From positions 620,001-684,000 of the forward strand of contig OZ037874.1 of assembly GCA_964035575.1 (NCBI GenBank): a stretch of DNA of 64,000 nt. Direction: 5' to 3'. Below the pieces are notes generated by a model, which worked only from the letters and a program-made list of their open reading frames with translations, searched no databases and was not told the DNA's origin. Shown piece by piece: positions 59,682 to 64,000 of this stretch. This stretch comes from Rhynchopus sp. YZ270_cl-10. Taxonomy: Eukaryota > Euglenozoa > Diplonemea > Diplonemida > Diplonemidae. A program made the position numbers and the translations under genes. Each line of letters starts with the position of its first letter. Positions within the stretch are counted from its first letter, which is position 1.

Positions 59682-60037
59682 GAAAAAAATGGTGGGTTAT
59701 GTTGAAAACACTCCTTGCATAGGGAGGTGTAATTATTATTATTGACCTTTTGAAAGATTCAACTTTTTTTTTTTCTTTTGAAAGCAGCTATTTACATATG
59801 CTATGATTTTTTTGTGTTGGATTTTGCCAGAATGAATATGATTTCTCAAAAACGCCCCCTCAATATTATCAGACTACTTCTTCTTTCATTATTTTGATGT
59901 TTTCGAAGCTCAAGGGTTTCATCTTCTCAAATTTTATTTGCTTTTTAGTAGAAATTTACACATATTTCCCCCCCTTTCTCCCAAAACCCCTTCCAGTGGC
60001 AGGTCTCCTGTCTTTTTTACTCAAAAATTTCATTATA
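59682..60037. other. Spacer
   Basis: T-rich; ends with the C/T tract CCCCTTTCTCCC and acceptor-like CCCCTTCCAG (59996). The frame open from 59894 is hydrophobic low-complexity and more likely 5' untranslated. Confidence 0.55.
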
Positions 60038-60499
60038 ATGCGAAGTGCGGATGATGAGATTGCGTCGCTTCGCTCAGAACGCGAGCGGCAGGTTTCTGAA
60101 CAACAGGACGAGGCGTTGTTGCGGATGCTTCTTGGGAACATGGTGGCAATGAACAGAGACATGCAACGGCTGCAGCAGCGCCAGGCGACGCTGTGCTCCG
60201 CTGTGCAGGATCTTGCCCTGCGACAGTCTTCTCAGCGAAGCAGTTCTCTTGAGAAACAGCAGCGATCCGACAAAGAGGCCAGCAAGACCACCACCACTAC
60301 ACACGATGAAACCAAATGCATTGACACCCCGAAGCGTGCCCCCTCCGCCCCGTCCACCCCACTCCCCCCCACAATGGGCTCCATCGCCTCAATCCTTGCC
60401 ACAAAGACCGTCATCGCCGATTCAGATAAGCACTACCTCCAGCACCTCCCGTCCACAGCGAGCAGTCTCTCCCCGAGGGCAGGTACGCCGCATGGGTGA
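60038..60499 (+). CDS. Small coiled-coil protein, function unknown
   Basis: 153 residues from the ATG at 60038, 42 nt after CCCCTTCCAG. Residues 1-75 form an amphipathic helix with heptads (IASLRSERERQVSEQQDEAL, MLLGNMVAMNRDMQRLQQRQ, LCSAVQDLALRQ), probably oligomerising. The rest is Ser/Thr/Pro-rich and disordered. No family recognised. GTGAGT overlaps the stop (CATGG|GTGAGT), a strong donor match, so a further 3' exon is possible; I could not identify one. It follows the TSNAXIP1-like gene by 356 nt on the same strand. Confidence 0.55.
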   Translation: MRSADDEIASLRSERERQVSEQQDEALLRMLLGNMVAMNRDMQRLQQRQATLCSAVQDLALRQSSQRSSSLEKQQRSDKEASKTTTTTHDETKCIDTPKRAPSAPSTPLPPTMGSIASILATKTVIADSDKHYLQHLPSTASSLSPRAGTPHG

Positions 60500-61436
60500 G
60501 TTGGGGTGGTGTGGAAGGGTAAGGTGGTTAGAGGAAGGGGTTGTAGAATAAAGAAGAAAAAAACGAACGTTACGACTTAGAATTAGCAAAAAAGGAAAAA
60601 ATAAAAAAGACCGCCCTCTTTTTTCTCCAAATTTTTCTCATATTTCCTCCCATCTACGTCATTTGTAGGTGATTTTTGGGCTTCATCAAAGTTGTAGTTC
60701 TTTTCGCTGTGCGCACTCTGGGAGTGGTGCTTCTTGATAGTCGTCCTGGTGAATAGCTTTTGTTTCTTGTTCCTGTGCCTGGCAGTATGCGCATTGCCTA
60801 GGGCCCTCATAACCGTCACTCACGGTCAAGAATCGCCATTTGGTTGTATACATCTTGGCGATACTGGCACCTCTTCTTGTACGGCTCTTGCTCGATCGGA
60901 AAGGGCTTGCTCGAAGTCTTCGAAGTCTTGGGAATACGATTGAGGTATCCCTTGCCCTTGCCCTTGCCAGAGGGAGGAGGGTAACCTTTGCCCTTCCCAG
61001 CCTTACCGAATCCCTTTCCTGGCATATTGTCTTGTGCTAGGGGTGTCTGTAAAGTGTTGGTGTGATGACTCCAGAGTTGTGGATACGAGTATTCCTCTTC
61101 CGCTTCGCGAAAGATGTCCTTGACCCCCCCACATGGGGCCGTTCAATATATGCAATGTCGGGATACAAGACAGGGTTGTCTAGTTGGAGGTGGGTCGGAT
61201 CAAAAACGTGTCGCGTGGGTTGTGCACTTCTTGTGTGTGTTTCCTTAGTAAAAAACACGATCATAGTAACGTAAAAAAGGCCAGTCTCTTTCGAGACTGG
61301 CCATGTTTAACAAAGTTGTGTATGAAGAATATAATCTTCATGCCTCCATACCAATGAAGTCCAGAAACTATAACTTTACAAATCGTTGCCCTTTTTCCAC
61401 AGAACCCCCTCCCAAAACCCCCCCTTTCTTCTCAAT
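60500..61436. other. Intergenic with weak minus-strand ORF and hairpin
   Basis: A minus-strand frame at 60816-61025 encodes 69 residues rich in Gly/Lys (MPGKGFGKAGKGKG, then a Cys-containing tail). GTGAGT at its end would allow splicing to the minus-strand frame 60583-60819. With no other evidence and all other genes on the plus strand, I do not call it a gene. The acceptor-like CCTTTTTCCACAG ends at 61402. Confidence 0.45.
61279..61302. other. Perfect 10-bp stem hairpin
   Basis: GGCCAGTCTC, loop TTTC, GAGACTGGCC, preceded by A6. It lies 135 nt before the cytochrome b start. Could be an RNA 3' end signal or transposon relic; no U tract follows. Confidence 0.7.
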
Positions 61437-62156
61437 ATGGGGGTGGATGGCGTGCACACAACGTTGCGGTGTGTTGGTCGTATGGTGACACTTGACCTTT
61501 GGCACTTGGGCAATGCACGGCGCTCTGTCGCCTCCTCTGGGGTGCTCCTTGCCGTCTTCCTCGTCCTGCACGCATGCGGGAACGCGGGTCTTCTCGCAAG
61601 CCGCCGTGCCATCAACACCTACGGCTACGTCCTGCACCACAAAATGGCCTGGGGGGTCCTTGCCTTCGAAACCTACTTCTTTGCAGGCGCGATGCTTCAT
61701 CTCCTCAGTGCAGGGTGGCTAGCATATTCCTCAGGCAAGCTGTCAACAGTCCTCTCCAAGCCATGGGATTGGACTGTCCCACACACCTTCATGGCAGGGA
61801 CTGGATCGATGGCATTGTTTTTTCTTGTGAACCACATCAACGACTTCAAATTAGGGCAGTACGGAGCAGCGCAGATCACCGACCCGATAACAGGGCTGAC
61901 AACGGAGACGGAGGATATTGGTGGCAAGGTGGTGATGCACCTCTCGCAGCTGGAGTACTGTGTGTTCTACCTGCTTTCGTCCTGGGTCATTACAGGGCAT
62001 GTGTACTTTGGGTGGCGGCGTGCGGTGGTTCGCCCCTCTGCAGCAATCCCTGCGAAGCACCAGGCCACCGCAGTAACCCTTGGCAACATCTTGCTCGGGT
62101 GTGCCGCTACAGTGTACACTGCAGTGCCCATCCTCTCCTTCCTGGGGTGGTTGTGA
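61437..62156 (+). CDS. Succinate dehydrogenase cytochrome b subunit, b558 (type B) family
   Basis: 239 residues, single exon. Five hydrophobic segments can be seen (about 32-55, 72-97, 115-135, 172-192, 210-238). Conserved histidines His45 (VLHACGN), His88 (MLHLLSAG), His133 (LVNHINDFKLG) and His188 (TGHVYFGW) match the four axial ligands of the two hemes in diheme type-B SdhC/FrdC, and the GN and HxxDF contexts also fit. The subunit anchors the flavoprotein and iron-sulfur subunits to the membrane and passes electrons to or from quinone. In a eukaryote this would be the inner mitochondrial membrane, but no clear presequence is seen; residues 7-34 are mildly basic. The family is typical of bacteria, so lateral origin is possible. 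ATG at 61437 is 35 nt after CCTTTTTCCACAG; Met16 is an alternative start. Confidence 0.75.
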   Translation: MGVDGVHTTLRCVGRMVTLDLWHLGNARRSVASSGVLLAVFLVLHACGNAGLLASRRAINTYGYVLHHKMAWGVLAFETYFFAGAMLHLLSAGWLAYSSGKLSTVLSKPWDWTVPHTFMAGTGSMALFFLVNHINDFKLGQYGAAQITDPITGLTTETEDIGGKVVMHLSQLEYCVFYLLSSWVITGHVYFGWRRAVVRPSAAIPAKHQATAVTLGNILLGCAATVYTAVPILSFLGWL

Positions 62157-62423
62157 GGGGGAGGTGGTGGATACTGGGTTGTATTGAAAACGGATTAAAA
62201 AAAAATGATGTGAAATACGGGTGTGTATGAAGTGCTCATTGTGAAGGATTACACAGATGCATATGTCAGTGTGTTGTGTGGGGATGGTCTTGCGTGCAGA
62301 GGGACATTAGTCTTGCAAGCCTTCTGAAGAACCGTTTGTGATCAAGGTGGCGTGAGCACAGTGGTGCTGGTCGTCGATTCAAAGAGGTTCTTCGCTTGCG
62401 TTCTTTTTTTTTTAAAGGTGACT

Positions 62424-62460
62424 GAGCACGAGAGGCTTAGGGTCATCTTATAAACTTTTC
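62424..62460 (+). repeat. Conserved intergenic motif 1, copy c
   Basis: GAGCACGAGAGGCTTAGGGT then CATCTTATAAACTTTTC, 268 nt after the cytochrome b stop and followed by a T tract. Confidence 0.6.
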
Positions 62461-63801
62461 TTTTTTTCCCTTTTGTTAAGCATGTGTCGAAATGGTCGTC
62501 CCGCGTGTTCCGCAGGTACCTAACCTTTCTTTTATTTAAAACTGGTGAGAACAAATGGTTTTTTTAACCAACAGAGAAAAAGAAGAAAACAACCATAGTT
62601 CAAAACATAGTGGAGGTGGTGTCTACACTCATACAACCAAGTTTTCAAAAAAAAGAGCAACAAGGGATAAAGAGTCTGACCCACTAAGTGTAGATTTTGG
62701 ACAGTATGGACCCAAAACGTTTTGATAAAGACAGTCCAAACCCAAACCTTTGCAATAAAGACTGTTCAGACCCAAAACGTTTGCAAGAAGAAAAAAAAAC
62801 AACAACGAAACTAATATTTACGAAAGAGGGGGTGGAGGGGGAAATTAACTCATTACAAAAAAAAAAAAAAGGCACCTCACCCATTCCCTTGGACCTATTT
62901 TATTTTATTTCTTTTCTGGGCGTTCTTCTTGCACACCCCGACCCACCCGGAGAGGCCTGGGGACGGGATAGTTCACAACCGCCCCTTCTCCTATTTGGCT
63001 CATTTTTCCCCTTCTTCAACCCCCACCCCCGAAAAACCCCTCTCAAAAATATGAGGGGAGATGCCCCGCCAACGTACCGACCGGAAAGCTCGGAATGGGT
63101 TTCCGGGAGTTTTTTACGTGTGGCATTTGTACAGAAAAAAGTCATTGGCACCTCGGCCAAAATCGGGGTTTTTGGCTCAACTTAGAGCCACCCCTGGCAA
63201 AAAACCCAAACCGGGTCAAACCGGGTCGTTTTCCAAAATACCCAATCCACGCTCCAACACTGTCGGTCAGGCCAAATAAAAAAAAAAAAATGATAAATCT
63301 TGGGGGAAAAATTGGTTTCTTTGGTACCTCACACGAGCCTCTGAGAGTGACCAGAAATGGCCTCATGAACAAAGTGACCCCGTCACAGGCAGAACGCGAC
63401 TCGATTGGTCAAACGCCGAAGGAAAACGAAGCACGCAGCACGACGAAAATAAAAAAGTAGCGTACCGTGCGCCTGCGGCGCAAGCTTGAAGCCACCCTTC
63501 TACGCAATTTTTGAAATGTTGCGTACCGTGGCTTCGGCAGAAACTTTTGTTTCAGCAAAATATGGAAGTAAAATTTACGGAAACTGACGATAATTACCAA
63601 CGACAGTGACATTTATGTCAACATTTTTTAGAAATGTTGCGTACCGTGGCTTCGCTTGGGTGCCATCATGACCGCCGTTTCTTTTGTGAATGTACTGATA
63701 ATTCGTGTACCACGTGTGCCTGGCACAAATATAAATGAAGTGCCGAACTCCGAGGAATTCTCACATTCTGCCGGAGGCCCCAACTTGAGTTAAGGTGGGG
63801 A

Positions 63802-63826
63802 CCCGGGCGCGCGAAGCGCGCCCGGG
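63802..63826. other. GC-rich perfect hairpin
   Basis: CCCGGGCGCGC, loop GAA, GCGCGCCCGGG: 11-bp stem in an otherwise A/T-rich spacer. Confidence 0.75.
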
Positions 63827-64000
63827 CTCGACCGAGTCTGACCGAGTTTCAGCGAAAACCCCCAAAACCTATATAATGCCCTGTTGGCAAAAAGCAAAAA
63901 AAAAAAAAAAAAAAAATGTGGAAATTCTGCTTTATTTTGGTGTTAGTGTTCTCAATTCCACTTCCAACCTTACTTGAGTAAGTGGCAAAAGTAATAAAAC

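Larger units (their letters stand above)
62157..64000. other. Right-end spacer, repeats only
   Basis: Contains motif 1 (62424-62460), an A-tailed repeat copy (62608-62655: TAGTGGAGGTGGTG, CATACAACCAAGTTTTC, A8), and TTGCGTACCGTG units at 63458, 63518 and 63637, the first sharing GTACCGTGCGCCTGCGGCGC with 18.17 and 18.77 kb. The short frames are Lys-rich and not convincing. Confidence 0.55.

Noticed and set aside
60816-61025. Gly/Lys-rich 69-residue minus-strand frame
   Set aside because: Short, low-complexity, opposite to all other genes; the possible splice to the next minus-strand frame is unsupported.
61279-61302. Histone-type 3' stem-loop
   Set aside because: The stem is longer (10 bp) with loop TTTC and lacks the histone consensus and purine-rich downstream element; no histone gene is nearby.

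Overview
The window is nuclear DNA from a unicellular eukaryote. It has long open reading frames, several GT-AG introns, four tRNA-Sec genes of the eukaryotic 87-nt type, many A/T homopolymer tracts, dispersed repeats and miniature transposons. All ten convincing protein genes lie on the plus strand across about 62 kb. Each of the nine whose 5' side is visible has a pyrimidine-rich tract ending in AG 10-88 nt before the chosen ATG. This recalls unidirectional gene arrays with spliced-leader trans-splicing, as in Euglenozoa (a diplonemid would fit, since cis introns are also present) or dinoflagellates. The lineage is an inference; nothing in the window settles it.

Layout. 1-2.5 kb: 3' end of a gelsolin-like protein with polyproline tracts. 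3.7-5.4 kb: secreted cysteine-rich modular protein. 5.4-14.8 kb: gene-poor, with tRNA-Sec copy 1, an inverted repeat pair around a decayed RNase H-like fossil, several miniature elements, a tyrosine-recombinase-like fossil and a 10-bp satellite. 14.86-15.68 kb: histidine phosphatase. 15.7-25.5 kb: repeats, a 935-bp element with terminal inverted repeats, palindromic miniature elements and tRNA-Sec copy 2. 25.55-27.06 kb: thioredoxin/TPR protein (CnoX-like) with an 8-bp satellite at its splice acceptor. 28.4 kb: tRNA-Sec copy 3. 29.27-31.65 kb: small PHR/MYCBP2-type ubiquitin ligase. 33.5 kb: tRNA-Sec copy 4, followed by an ankyrin-like pseudogene. 35.24-40.49 kb: NLR-like protein (ankyrin, ADP-ribosyltransferase, NACHT, 14 WD40 repeats). 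42.2-55.0 kb: one intronless 4,274-residue surface protein with a probable GPI-anchor tail. 56.6-57.3 kb: 670-bp 8-bp satellite. 57.9-59.7 kb: TSNAXIP1-like coiled-coil protein. 60.0-60.5 kb: small coiled-coil protein. 61.4-62.2 kb: b558-type succinate dehydrogenase cytochrome b. 62.2-64 kb: repeats.

The genes do not form one pathway. The strongest candidates for new biology are the ankyrin-ADP-ribosyltransferase-NACHT-WD40 protein, which looks like an intracellular sensor with a built-in enzymatic effector; the four near-identical tRNA-Sec cassettes inside 25 kb; and the in-frame TGA between the ankyrin and enzymatic parts of that sensor, explained by either a 63-nt intron or UGA recoding.
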